A stretch of 64,000 bases of DNA, from assembly GCF_958979055.1 (NCBI RefSeq), contig NC_084899.1, positions 23,255,501 to 23,319,500 on the forward strand. Direction: 5' to 3'. The notes beneath the pieces are model-generated. The model was not told the DNA's origin and searched no databases. It was given only the letters and a program-made list of their open reading frames with translations. This DNA is from Alnus glutinosa (lineage: Eukaryota; Streptophyta; Magnoliopsida; Fagales; Betulaceae). The translations under genes and the position numbers were made by a program. Below are positions 1 to 12,700 of the stretch, one piece after another (position 1 is the stretch's first letter; the number at the start of each line of letters is the position of its first letter).

Positions 1-3000
1 AACAAAGTAACCTTTCTCTTGAGGAGCCAGAAAAAAGGTCTGAACAAATTTTCTCCTTCCACTGAAATCCCTGGTTTTAACCAATCCTGAAACCATCACC
101 AGGACACCTCCATTCAAAGAATCAAGAGAGTTGATTGTTTTGATCTCAATTGCAGTAAAATTTAGTGACAGTATAAGTGTATGAATTTCCTGCAGAAAAG
201 AAAAAAACCAATATTAATTAACATGGAGAAAATATAAAGCGGGGATTAAGAAACATATTAGTTCATAAAGCAAAAGACACATGGAGAGTAAAGGATGACA
301 AAATTAAAATTTAAGGAACAGCTATAGTTGTTAATCAACATCCAAAAGATATTATGCCATAACTAACATTTCCAATAGATATATAAACAACCCAGTTAAT
401 CGCAAATTAATGACAAGAAAAGAATCAACTGGCGATGGGAAACCATTTGTAGGTACTAAAGAATATGGATGACACATATTGGAATATTGGGTCATCAATG
501 AAACCAGCTGGGTGACTGCATACAAGGTAATAAGATCTAAATTTACACATGCAGACAGGCACATGCACAATATAAACTTGGAAATATTAAAACATAAATC
601 AGAAAAAAGCCCCTTAATTGACTCATTTTCAGCTTCCTAATATATCTCCTCTAATTACCAATGCTACTCGCACTAAGTCAAACATTTAATTATATACTCC
701 AACAATATGATGCATCTTAAGGCTTTTTTTTTTTTTATAGGTAATAAACAAAATAGCATTAAAAAGTGTAAAAGGCGCCCCTAAGCATACAGGAAGTATA
801 CAAAAAGGACACCACAAAAAAAAAAAAAAAACCCGAAAAACCCGAAAGAAGAATTCTACATCAAACCCCCAACTTCTTGCCTCTAACCCGGCTAGAACCC
901 ACTCCCCTAGCATCGAAATTAACAGAACATTCTAGATTCTTGACCTCTCTTTTCCCCTTTTTCCTTTTTATCTCCTTAACCTTCTTAGAAGGGGAATCAG
1001 AGTCATAGCGCTCATCCTCAATCAAAGTCAAAAAATCCAGAAATCCCTTCTGATCAGATCCCACAAACGAAACCCCCATCGTGTGAAAACACGACCTACT
1101 ATCTTTCACTACCCTGGGGTAAACAACAACACTTTCCTTCGGATCAATCCACTTTGAAGATTCCCCACCTCAAAGACCCCAGATGACAAACCGGGTAACT
1201 GGGGGTACCCAAACACCGAGGAGAACGGCCTTGGCCACTAAGGAAACAAGACCCATTGAAAATGGGGAATGGAAGCCGAAACCTCGGGAGGACCTCCGAA
1301 CCTCCCAAAAAGAGGAACCCCACCAAAACTCCTCACCAAGGCAGGGGCAACCGAATGCACCACTGCCTGCCGAAGGAGAGATCCTAAAGGAGCACCAGAA
1401 GCAACGCCGACGGAAGCAAGCCCAACACCGCCTGACGAGGCACCAGGCTCACCAAACTGAAATTCCTCAACACCCGACCTCACCAAGACAGAGCCAGCCG
1501 ACGGAAGAACCACTGCCTGCCGATGGATGAGCCCTGAACCGGAAAAACTTGAAACCATAGAAGACCGCACCCCAGAAGGAAGATCACTCAGAAGCACCGG
1601 AGGACGCAACACCGGCGCCGGAAGGGGGGGAAGAACGGTAGCCTGATTGACGGACTCGACCACTGGAATGAGCTGCCAACCCCTAGAACCCACCCGAAAT
1701 GTGACAGACCCAGATCCACCCCAGGATCTGCCGCCAATGTCATGTCCTGCCAAAGAGCACTCCCATGGACTTCCGCCGAACGCTGAAGACACCCCGGACC
1801 CGATCCCCGCCCCGAAATCGCACCAAAAACCGAAGACAGCTTATGGCCCGAAACAGCGTCCAACTTGGCATTGGGCTTAATCACTTTATCCCCAGCCCGA
1901 AACCCTTTAAAAACAGACTTAACCCTCTTAAGCACCCGGCCCGCCACAAAACCCACCCTACATTTAAACCCAAACAAAGACTTAGAGCCCAACTTTTTCG
2001 AAAAGCCACAGGCCCAAACCAGCGCCTTGGAGAAGCGGCCCAAAATTTCAAAAACCTTCTCGAACACTCCAAACATGCCATCCCCTTGCAAATAAACGTC
2101 ACCCTCAACAGCTGAATCCCTGGACACGCCAGCCGGTCTACAAACACAACCTCGAGACCTAAAATGATCATCTACACGATGGTCCATACCCGAGGGGCCA
2201 ACCGCTTGCTCCTCCAGAACGGAGCAATCTCTCACCTGACGGACCGCCCCCATCTCCATTCCCCGCAGCTGCGTCTTCTCCACGTCGCACCTGACCGGCA
2301 AAGGCCAATCTCCAACAATCTTTGCCGCAACCCTATTTCCTGAGACGGTTGCTGCTGAACTCACCACCTCCGCAAACGACGGACGCCCTGTTCCTTTCCC
2401 CAGCTTAACGCCCGACGGAAAACCATCAGAGGAAGGTAGACCGCCAGAAGTCGGAGACCCAACCGTGGTTCCCAGAAAATCCAGAATTTTGCTCAGCTCC
2501 CCGGAAACACGGCTCCACCCTCTCCCGTCCCGACCTTCAGGAAAGAGAATACATCTTTAGGGAGGGGTCCCAGGATTACCCAAAACTTCTTCCACCCTCG
2601 ACAGCATCCACGCAGTGCAGCTCAACCTGAAAACAGCAGAGCCTGAAAACCCTTTCCTCTTTTCCTCCACCCGAAGCTCGGCAAACCCTGTTTCCACCGA
2701 GAATCGGAAGGACTTCGCCTCCACAAAGAACCGGCTCTCCATCAGGCCGAAACCGACACCCCTACAGGCAAAGCATCCCTTCCAACAGAACGAAAAAATT
2801 AAACCCACCACCCAGGAAACTCCAAGAAAATGCAAGAGAGAACGACGGAGAGACGGATAGCTATTATTGTTGTATTTAATATTGGAAACGGTAGTATCCA
2901 TCTTAAGGCTTGAAACCAGATTTAAGGTAAAAAAGACGATAGAAGATGTGGACATGCCAAAGTCTGATGATCTAACTGCTGATTAGAGTTACCACGAATC

Positions 3001-6000
3001 TGATCCTCTTTCCAATTCTTATGGGAGGAGGAGGTACCATTTGAGCCAAAGCTCATTGGTGTACAAATTGCATATCAAGATTCCTATTACTACAAGTTTT
3101 GTTCTCCTTAGTTACACCTATGGAATCCCAAAATGGAAAGGTGTGGAAGAAAATTGTATACATAGAAAACTTGTTTCTTAGCAAAAGGAGGAAAAGCAAC
3201 TATAATGAAACATGCTATTTCTAAAATCGTATATATTTTCTCTCTTTTGGCTTTTTCTCCCTCTACAATTGCAAAGATGATTGTCATAGATCCATAGAGA
3301 CAGTCTTCAGACAAGCAAGAGAGGAGATATAGTTCCTAGGAGCAACTTGGATTGTGGTATGTAATGTAAAGAAGAGAGGAGACAAGGGGCATCAAACCAA
3401 TCGAGGAGTTCCACTCAGACTCTTCTGTAATAATGGATATGAAAATTTAGTCAATTGCACCTCGTCATAGTAAATAGTTGTCACAGGTTGGGGTGGGCTG
3501 GTTGTAGCAATTGGAATCAAGTATTCCATTCATCTCACAACAAATGAAAATTTACAAATTGCATGGTACTTTTACAAAAACCCTTTTCCTAAAATGCCCT
3601 TAGAAGGAACAAGAACTGTGGGTTTAAATTTGAAAAAAAAAAATGTGAGATCAAATTTTAAGGAAAATAAAGAAAAATTTGATAGGATAATATAGAAAAT
3701 TAAAAAGATAAATGCTTTCATTTTTGGAAACTTTCATCTAATAAGACAACCCAAAAAGGAAAGCACGCCATCTATTATGGGGAGGTGGGAGTAACAATTT
3801 TGGGAAGATACGTGCTATGACAATTTCATTTTAAGTTCCGATACTCAAGTACCATTGCACAACTATAGAGAAAGAGGAATACAGAGAGGAACCATAATGC
3901 ATAGATTGAATTAACAAGAAATAGACAAGGTTTTAAGTTAATATCATTGATGAATTTTCTGGCCAAATTTCACATACCAAAAAAATAGTTTCTAACTATA
4001 TTGTTTGTTTTTATAAGTAATAAAGTTTTATTAAAAAAGTGTAATGTGCTCCTAAGTACACATGATGTGTACTTAAGAACAGCTAAAGCAGCCCACAAAA
4101 GAAAAAAACCCAACAAACCCTCAAATACCAAAATCCCTCAAACCCAAACCCTCAAGAAGCACTCCCCACTATAGCACGTGAGCCTTGCCTTTCCTATGCC
4201 GAGTGGAGGCCCTTGCATCACCATAGTTGATGGAGCTTACCAAATTCAAAATCTCCATCCTACCTTTGGTCTTCAGGCGCACAACCTTAACTTCCAGAAG
4301 AAAGTCCTCTTCAAAGGCATCCAGAATTGCCAAGGACAGATCCCCGTCCTCAACACTATCCAACTCTCAATCCAATGCCATGTTGGGAGGAAGAACACCC
4401 AAAGGGTAAGGGTAATCTCCATCCTCCCCATCCCAAATCTCATCTCCCTACTCCCACAGAACCACCTCCCCAAACGGACCCAAACACTAGCCACTTCTGA
4501 GATTGGGACAAACCATGCACCCTGAAATCATCACCATTTTCAATTGTAGAACCACTCGAGGGGGAGGGAATCCCTACCACCCCATCTTCCTTTACATGCA
4601 GAGTCGATGACGACATGACTGACTCTAAAAGCGAGGTATGAGTAGAAACTTTCACAGCCGGGCTCGGATTCAAAAACCCCCGCCGAAGGAAACCCTTATT
4701 CGAATTAGATGGCTTAACAATATCCTTCACGGAATCTTTCACTCCGGCAAAATCCATCACTAAAAGCACTGCAGCTACTTCCTCGGCTGAAAAACTAACA
4801 AGCAACCTCACTGCTGCCACAAACTATGCAAATAAATTCTCATCCATGCATTGATCTGCCTTCCGGTAGTACTTTTGGAAAGGCTTAGATATCGGTGACA
4901 CAGAAAAAGAAGAGCGAAGCCTCTCTCCCAACTCAGCAGCCCATGAATACGAATCTCCAAAAAACGAAACCTATGAAGGGGTGAAGATGGGAAAAATATC
5001 CAATATGTTCTAACTATATTGCGGGCCATGAGGGAGGTAATAGAAGGAAATGGGCTTCTAAAGCTCTTTTTTTCTGTCGGGCCGCCATGATTATATCACA
5101 ATCGCAAAATCCATCTAAAGTGACTTTCTTGTCTGAGGTAACTGATTTTGGAGCCAACCTAAAAGCTTAATATTCTAATTTCAAGAAACTAATTCCCAAA
5201 AGGATGGGTGTTATGAAACTAGCCTTTATAATCACTTCTACTGTACTCACTATTAACATATCGACATGAAACTCTGAGGCAAATCCAGCATTAGGAATTG
5301 GTTGAAAGTTGGATGGAAATGCTTGGAGTTTGAAATATTCAGATAAAGTGGGAACATTTTTCATTGTGGGTCTTTAAGAACTTCAGCAAGAAAGCAGGAC
5401 TTGCTCAGGAGATGTTGCAATATGCTTTCTTACACCTAAATAAGAGGAAGAATAGTATCAGCAGCCTCTATCTCTTCAAAATCTAAATTTATTTCGAGAT
5501 ATTGTGATTAAATGCTGTCATGATTGCATTAGAAATGTTTTCTTAAGAAATCAAATCTCTATTGCCATGGCTTAAGCAAATTAATGACTGCTAAGAACAA
5601 CTTAGTGAAAATTATGCTTCCCACTCTTCTGGATTGCTAGCATGGCTTGATGACACCGATGGAAGGAACACTGAAGATTCCCAAATATCATTTGTCCCCA
5701 TTAATACTATCTTTCATGTCAAATCCATCCAAAAAGAAAAATTCAACATAGCCTTTGTAGTAAAAACAAGTGTCAAAATGTCAAGATACACAAGTCATTG
5801 CACTTTCCTCTCCAAAACCACATCCTACTTTTAATAAAAAAAAAGTTTCGCATATTTTTAATTAAACACATACAGACAGAGATCCCAAACCCACAGTTGG
5901 GCATTACTAGGAAAAAATAAAAACCTGAACAAAAGTATAAAATAAACGTCTGCGATTTTTGGGGAACTGTACAGCAATTTGTGTCGGACACCTGTGGAAA

Positions 6001-7312
6001 AGACACTCATGTTGACCCATTTCAGAAGTTTGCATGGATTCTACTAAAAAAAATATACCCTCATTTACATAGCTATAAACAAGTGTAGAACAACAGGAGT
6101 ATAAATTGTTTTTTTCAATACTCAAGAAACCTACATGTCTGTTATATTCATCATTTTTTTTGCTAACCATGGATCTCACGTATCTAAACCTACATGTCTG
6201 ATACATATAGTCATGCCCCAAGGAGTTGTCTCCAACACCGTAGGAGAAAGTCTTTCAAGTTATATTGAATAAGAGGAAGGCATATTTTGTCATTGGCACA
6301 AGACCAAAAGAAAACCCCTCTCCTACAAAACCATAATCTTGCAAGACCATATGAATCAAAACAAAAAGAGAAACAATCCACCAGCCATTTATCATAAAAA
6401 GAAAATTAGAAAATCAATCTACCACCCCATAACATGATTAATTTTTTTTTTTTTATAAGTAATCGACAATATCATTAAAAGCGTTAGGCGCCCCTAAGTG
6501 GAGTATACAAAAGGAAATACCAAACTAGAAGAAGCAAAAGAGTAAGGAAAACGCTATAACTAATCAACAAAGGAGTTACATAAGCATACAAAATTCTTTC
6601 TCAATTTACGAGCGCATAAGATGATTAATAACTGCCAATATACAATAATTTATTTTCTTTTTATTATTCAATAAGCAGAGGATAGAATTCAAACCCATAC
6701 AAGACTTGCTATGAAAAAACAGATTCATCTTTTAAAAAAAATTAAATAAAAACCATAAAAAATAATCCACGCTTCATCGTCATATTCCATTCAAAACGCA
6801 TGCACACCTTACCAAATCTGATTCCTCGAATAAAATAAAATAAAATAACCCACAAGAAGCAAACCTCACCCAGAAAGCACACCAAGACATTCATATACAC
6901 GCGCAAGCATACAACAAACATAGATATAGGTATATGGTATAGAATGCACATAAACTCATTCATTCATATACATTTTTATATGTATACATACATATATAGT
7001 TCTAAAAAAAATTACCAGCATTGCGGAGGCAGTGTCGCTTGACTCGCCATCGACCCGAGTCATGGTGCTCGCCTCGGAGTAGAACTGATGGACAAGATCG
7101 GGATTTTGCTGAAGAACCTGATAGTACTGTCCCACAAAGTACGAGCCCACCTGACAAACCCAACACAACCCCAGATACCCATTAATATCAAAACCTACAG
7201 AAACCCAATCTCACGCATATAAACTCACATATACAATATATGTATATACATATACATTCTCACAGATATATACCTGAAAGGCACTGACACTGCCTGGATA
7301 TGAAGAGGCCAT
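1..7312 (-). CDS. G3BP-like protein, NTF2 domain (partial, 3' part off window)
   Basis: This is the N-terminal part of a plant G3BP-like protein, a cytoplasmic RNA-binding protein family linked to stress granules. Coding exons on the minus strand are 7274-7312 (MASSYPGSVSAFQ), 7016-7150 and 189 down to the left edge. All junctions are GT-AG and phase 0. Exon 2 carries the NTF2-fold start (VGSYFVGQYYQVLQQNP, DLVHQFY, then SEASTMTRVDG). Exon 3 continues it (EIHTLILSLNFTAIEIKTIN, GGVLVMVSGLV, RKFVQTFFLAPQ, EKGYFV). That gives 121 residues, nearly a whole NTF2 domain. The RRM and glycine-rich tail usual for the family would lie beyond base 1. NTF2 itself is shorter and lacks this N-terminus, so G3BP is the better call. 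Intron 2 (190-7015) is unusually long because three LINE fragments sit in it. The 5' leader is CT-rich on the coding strand. Confidence 0.9.
726..2898 (-). mobile_element. LINE, ORF1-only (no ORF2), flanked by 13-bp TSD
   Basis: A 2.17-kb insertion on the minus strand, flanked by the identical 13-mer CATCTTAAGGCTT at 713-725 and 2899-2911. The 3' end is typical of plant L1 LINEs: a TTTTTGTATACTTCCTGT-type tail, a TTTATTACCTATA motif and a poly(A) at 726-736. The body has degraded ORF1-like reading frames: about 2557-2870 (SFRFSVETGFAELRVEEKRK), 1588-2367, 1238-1792, and the ORF1 C-terminus at 861-1050 (EVKNLECSVNFDARGVGSSR). These frames are broken by frameshifts. Sequence passes straight from the ORF1 stop at 861 to the tail, with no endonuclease or reverse-transcriptase region. 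It could not move by itself. Confidence 0.8.
4004..5007 (-). mobile_element. LINE, 5'-truncated ORF1-only copy, 14-bp TSD
   Basis: A 1.0-kb minus-strand insertion flanked by TTCTAACTATATTG at 3990-4003 and 5008-5021. It holds the C-terminal half of LINE ORF1 in broken frames, ending at 4169 with EILNLVSSINYGDARAS, which aligns with the ORF1 end of the copy at 726-2898. The stop codon is followed directly by a short 3' region with the same GGGTTT...GGGTTTTTT...TTTTGTGG layout, then the ACTTATAA motif and a T-rich tail on the plus strand. As in the first copy there is no ORF2 sequence. Confidence 0.8.
6443..6620 (-). mobile_element. LINE 3'-end fragment
   Basis: A short, heavily 5'-truncated LINE tail on the minus strand. 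The plus strand reads poly(T), ATAAGTAAT, then GGCGCCCCTAAGTGGAGTAT, the standard 3' end of the LINE family seen elsewhere in the window. The flanks share ATGATTAAT at 6434-6442 and 6621-6629, a probable target-site duplication. This is the third LINE fragment in intron 2 of the G3BP-like gene. Confidence 0.75.
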
Positions 7313-7604
7313 TCTCACAGTGTCTCTTGGTCGCTCTCTCTGTTTAGAAAAGCATGCAGTAGTGGAAAGCTATGACTTTCGGTCACAGATCCACCCAGAA
7401 CCCTAATCTTCAAGAACCAGGGTTTTGAATGAAAGGTTTTTTGTGTCAAAGAAAACGCAGTTCAGAGAAACAGTTCTTGGAGATTTCAGAGAAAGATATA
7501 AAGATTAAAACTCTAGAGAGAAAGAGAGATTTTAGAGAAGAGAACAGAAAAAGATTAAGAAAGAGAATGAGAGGAGTTGATGATAGATCTGTGAACACCG
7601 AGAG

Positions 7605-7689
7605 AGAGAGAGAGAGAGAGAGCTTTGTCTGCTGCACTGGTGCTTTCTTTGTATGTAGATTGTAGACCTTTGGATTCACTGGCTTTATA
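7605..7689 (-). promoter_or_regulatory. Core promoter and CT-rich leader of the G3BP-like gene
   Basis: On the minus strand a TATAAAG box lies at 7683-7689, about 370 bases upstream of the start codon at 7312. Just downstream, 7605-7622 is a GA/CT dinucleotide run that would fall in the 5' leader. CT runs in plant leaders are common and often boost expression. The transcription start near 7650 is inferred from TATA spacing only. Confidence 0.5.
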
Positions 7690-9530
7690 CCGTGCTGCTG
7701 GCGAATACCACACAAAACCAGAGCCGTCGGATTAGGTGGTGGCGCTTAGAAAGAGCTGCCAAATCGGGACCGTCCAATGTAAAGCAAAAAAGAATGCTGT
7801 CATCATCAACGGCTGTGGTGAGTTCACTGAAATGGGTCTGTCTGTTAAATCCAAGGGTCGAGATTTGATCAAGGGGGGGTTGTGTGAGAATAGCAAAGGT
7901 GGTGAGCCCAAGAGAGGAGAGGAACTGTGTACTTTACCAATTGGAGTAAAAAGTATTTTGGGATGCCATTTACGGGTGTGGCAGAAGTGACTGAGTTTTG
8001 CTCAGCAGGGAGAGAGTCAGAAATTTATGGAGCTTCCTTCCTTCCTTCCTTCCTTCCCCTGAGTGGTTGGAGGGGAAGTTTACTGTTTCCCGATTTGGAA
8101 ACAAATAGAAAGAAAAGTGGATGTTTGTTTCAGAGCCATATCACATGATAACCGAATCAAAAAGGGGGAAATCTCTGAGGTTTCTAGTGAATTTTTTAAT
8201 TTGTGGCTTCCAAAGTTGATATTTCACAATCATAAAAGGATTACTTCAAATCTGCCGCCCAAATGTTTGCTTCCCATTTCAAGATATGATCATTTTCTAC
8301 TCAATATTTATAATAACATCTATTTCCTTTTTTTAAATAAAGCAAGGTGATGAAGCTTTTTTATTTTTTTATTAGCAATTACACAAAAAAATAAATAAAA
8401 TAAAAAGGATAAAAAAAAAGTACATAGTTTTAGGGGGAAATGATTTCTAAAGTTAAGATATTTTAGAAAATTTTATTCAATTCCAATGAGAAAATCTAGT
8501 CATCACCAAACAAATGAATAAGAATAATCTTTCATTCTAACTTCTTGTATTTCTATTACTAGTAATCATCGTTCAACTCTACCAAACATACCATCAATAT
8601 CTTTTCCTAAAGCAAGGTTTAGAAACCATGATAAAGTATCTCGAATCCATGAAAGGGTATAAAAACAGTAGGAGAGCTTAAAGCAATTTATGGGCCGACC
8701 ATCAGAGTCGAAAGATCCACTAGAGGTTCACAAGAGCTCTATCCAAAGTGAAAATTCCGGATATAGACCCAAATTAATAAACAACTCAATTTACAAAACA
8801 AACAGCTATCAATTTAATCACAACAGATAATGTCACCATAATCAGAATGAGCAAAAAATATATTAACACAAATTAGGTAACAAAGTGAAATTTATTTATT
8901 TTTTGAAGATCTCTTGAAAAAGTAAAACCACTCGAGGGACAGCAAACCCTAAAGACATCCATTATAAAAAGACTTAATGATAAAAATTGTTGTAATTACA
9001 AAACCTTTGTAAATTTGAAATTTATGATATGTTAACAAGAAATTATAAAGAGCTTATGATCTGTTGACTCTGAAGACTTAAAGCATTTTTTGTGATTTGA
9101 AATGCTAAACAAAAACTATGAGAAGTTTATGATCTTTTAGGTTCATGAACAATGATAATCTTCTCTCTTAACAAAAGGAATAACGCCTCTCTTCAAATTG
9201 ATGAGTTGTATTTAATGGTTATATAGAATTGGAGAAAATAAGACTTTTATACTAAGTTGGCCACACCAAAAGGCAGGACAACATAAGCAATATGTTATTG
9301 ATTTTTCATTATTTCAGCTCCAAAATATATATATTGACTGAACCCTAGACCTAAAACTTAGGTCCAAAAATGTATTGACATTGAAATTGCCAACTAAAAA
9401 CCTAACATGAAGCGGTCACTCACGTCTGTTCACTGAAACAGTAAACATAAGGGCCTGGCAAGCACCAAGCCAACCGATCCTTAGCTGTTCGACTTTAAAC
9501 CCCAGTGAGGAAGGCACGTCTATATATCAA
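7690..9530. other. Intergenic region, no gene seen
   Basis: This region lies between the promoter of the G3BP-like gene and the 3' end of PRP39. Short open frames here have no recognisable product. A CTTC tetranucleotide microsatellite of about 26 bases lies at 8033-8058. From 8340 onward the sequence is very AT-rich. I see no transposon termini. Confidence 0.6.
8033..8058. repeat. (CTTC)n microsatellite
   Basis: About six uninterrupted CTTC/TTCC units. It lies in the upstream intergenic region of the G3BP-like gene and is likely length-polymorphic. Confidence 0.85.
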
Positions 9531-9794
9531 GAGTTGAGTATAAAAGGGCACAACACAAGCACAAATTTCTCCATAGAAAACATGAAATAAAAAAAATAAA
9601 AAAAATTTTTTAATAAAACTAAAATACAATTGCTAGTATCACAACTAAAACAGGGACCTCTCAGCCCTTGAGTCTTGTTAGCTACACCATACCCATGTCT
9701 AAAAAACTCATGGTACGGGTCAGGTCTGTGAAAGACGAAAAAGTTAACCAATAGATTACAGCCGGCAAAACAGTGCAAGAAGAGTCTTGCCATT

Positions 9795-12700
9795 TCAGTA
9801 GTAACTCCCATAATATGCCTGAGGAACTGAAGCAGGTTGCTGGGCTGGGGCCGCCATCGTTACTGCTGCAGTGGGTTGTGCTGCGTAATTTTGTTGTGGG
9901 AAGGCCTGCTGCTGAAATTATAACCAAATCTGTCAGCTTTAGAAATTTTGTGTGTGTATGTTTGGGGGGGAAGGGAATAGTTTTCATAGTCCAACTGCCT
10001 TTTTTTCTTAACTGTTACAAAGATTAACATGCACCAAAGGGATTAAAGGTGTAATTCACAGATAAAGATTCCAAGCAATTTTGTTGTTCGAATTGTTAGC
10101 AATCTAGACAGCAAATATGAGAGAGTTCCCATGGTACTCATCTGCCCAAGCAAGTCTCGGATAGCCTACCTAGTTGTTTGGGCAGGTGAGTCCCATAGGG
10201 ACTCTCACATTTACTGCCCAAACTGCTAACAATCCGAACAACAAATAAACCATCCAAAGAAAAAGAGATAAAGAGGGAAAATGAAAATTCAGACAAAATA
10301 AAAAAGAAACAAAAACAAAAACAGTTCCAATGTAATATCACAAAAGACATCGTCAATGAGTGACTCAACTCCAAAAAGTGATCATTATAGCAGCTTGCAA
10401 AAAAATAAAACATTAGAAAATTTTCAACCACAACAAATAAGCGACAAACAATACTAGGTACCTGTGCAGGATATGTACTAGGATAAGTCCCATAAGCGGC
10501 AGTTTGTGGTGCTGCTGTTGCTATTTGCGGATTAGCGTAGCTGCTTCCATAACCACTATATGCACTGTATGCAGCCTGTTGCAAGATGCCATTTTAGGAA
10601 AGAACATCCATGAAAAATGAAGGTCTTTCAAAAAAAAATTGGGCTAGTTTAAACAACCTTGCTTATGCACATGCAATTGGAAATCTATTAAAACATTATC
10701 AGCACATTTAATCTTGAAAGAGGGGGACATGTTCTCATTATACATGATAGCAGATGATCTTGAAAGAACCAAACTCACAGTTCGCATAACAGTCTGTCTT
10801 GTTTATTACGAGTGAAAATTAAATCCTCAACTACCCAAAATTCTTGATTCATTCAGGACATGGAAACAACACTTGGCACAATGGCTATTTTAGATAAGGG
10901 CATAGTCGAGGTCAGTTGTTTTGAGCACAATAGTTATGCTGCTTTTTCAGGAGTTCTAAAATAAATAGTTTTGCACCGACTAAAGAAACACAAAGAAATA
11001 AATTCTCCCCAATCTGCATTAACACTTCTACCCATTTGATACATTACTTAGCAAACTTCTTAACCAACAAAACGCAATCATTGGAAACAACCAATACTAA
11101 CCATGACACGGAAATCCATATAATGTGGAAACTATAGCAAGCTAGTAAAAGATTTTCCTCAGCCAGCCCATGTCAAACAAGTAAAATTTGTACAAATGCA
11201 TGTAAACAAGTTATTATAAAGAAATAGCAATCTACCTGTTGGGTATAGCCAGGGGCCCACTGTTGTCCCTGTGCTTGCGTAACTGGTGGCCAAGCTTGAG
11301 GCTGTACACCATAACCAGCTGTCCACTGGTTTTGCGCACTTGGATATGCACCCATCAAAGACTGGGCAGGTGAAGGAACAGAATAAGACTTGGCCATCTT
11401 CGTTTTATCTGATGCTAGAAAATCCTCTGCATGGCGCTTTTTCAATTCTGAGGTGCTTCTATGGGGCAAGAAAAGTTTGGCATGCCGATCCTCAGCCTTC
11501 TTGATAGATTGTACATCTCCATAGACGTTCAGAAACTGAAAAGTCCATGCAAGCACATGAGATCTCGAAGCAAGTATAATTCCTTGAAGGAAAAAACAAT
11601 ATCAACACAAGGGAAATGGGTGTTTGTCATTCTAGAAGATGTTCAACTTAGATGCATACTAATTCCTAAACTACACACTTATCTTTAAAGAGTAACAATT
11701 ATGGACAAAAAAATGTATAAACTCCATTATAACAATATTAAGGGCAATTACTCATCGGGACAAAATAATTATGATGCATTGAACATTAAAAAGACTTCAG
11801 CCTCAAGAACACGCGCATTACCATTCAGCCCAAACCCATCCCATCAGACCCAAACAACAACTCCTTATACAAGGAAAAAGCATTGAAAGCATCAATCAAA
11901 AATCAAATAGAATTTTTTATTATTATTATTATTTTTTTTTGGAAAAAACAAAAATGTTCAACAAAAACATTGGAAGTGCTTATTGAAATTCCACACAACT
12001 GGAGAGGATCTTCTGTCTACTGCCACAATGCCAAGTTGCAGATAGAAGACAAGAAAAAAGAGCTAACAGACCTTTAACCAAAAAAAAAATGCACAAATTT
12101 ACAGCTTTTGATTTGCTTGGAGCAACTATCTAATCTCAAACATACAATTCTCAAAACGGAATTAGGAGTATATGAGCAAATAGTTTTCAGCGGATAGTCT
12201 GAAATTACTTCTTCAATCTTCCCATTTTTTTTTTCAAGATTTGAAGTTAAGGATGCAACTGAACCAACAACTTCACCCTCCACTCTGTTCTTACCAGGAG
12301 AGGAAGTGTTATTAGAGGTAGAGCTCCGAGTTCACCCTCCCCTCTATTATTCAAATTCAATTTCTTTATTAAAAAAAAAAAATTTAAAACTATATAAAAA
12401 ATTTAAAAAAAAAAAAAAAAAAAGGATGTTGCAGAAACCAGAAACCTGAAACTTGCCAGACAAGATCTTACACAGAAAACAACACGTAATACTTCTATCT
12501 TTTCCACTCAAAAAGTCATGTAATCATAAATCACTGCTAAACAATTTACCTCCAAAAAAATGCAAGATAACTCTTCCCTATCACCCGGACTAGCAACATT
12601 GGAGCTCTCCAGGTCAGAAACTATGAACTTAACAACCAAAGACTCTAAATAATCGATTCGCTTTGGTAAGGTCTGAATTGCCTCAAAATGTATTAAAGCC

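Noticed and set aside
1183..2115. Plus-strand open frames across 1183-2115
   Set aside because: They are antisense to degraded LINE ORF1 sequence and have low-complexity Pro/Lys/Thr composition with no family match.
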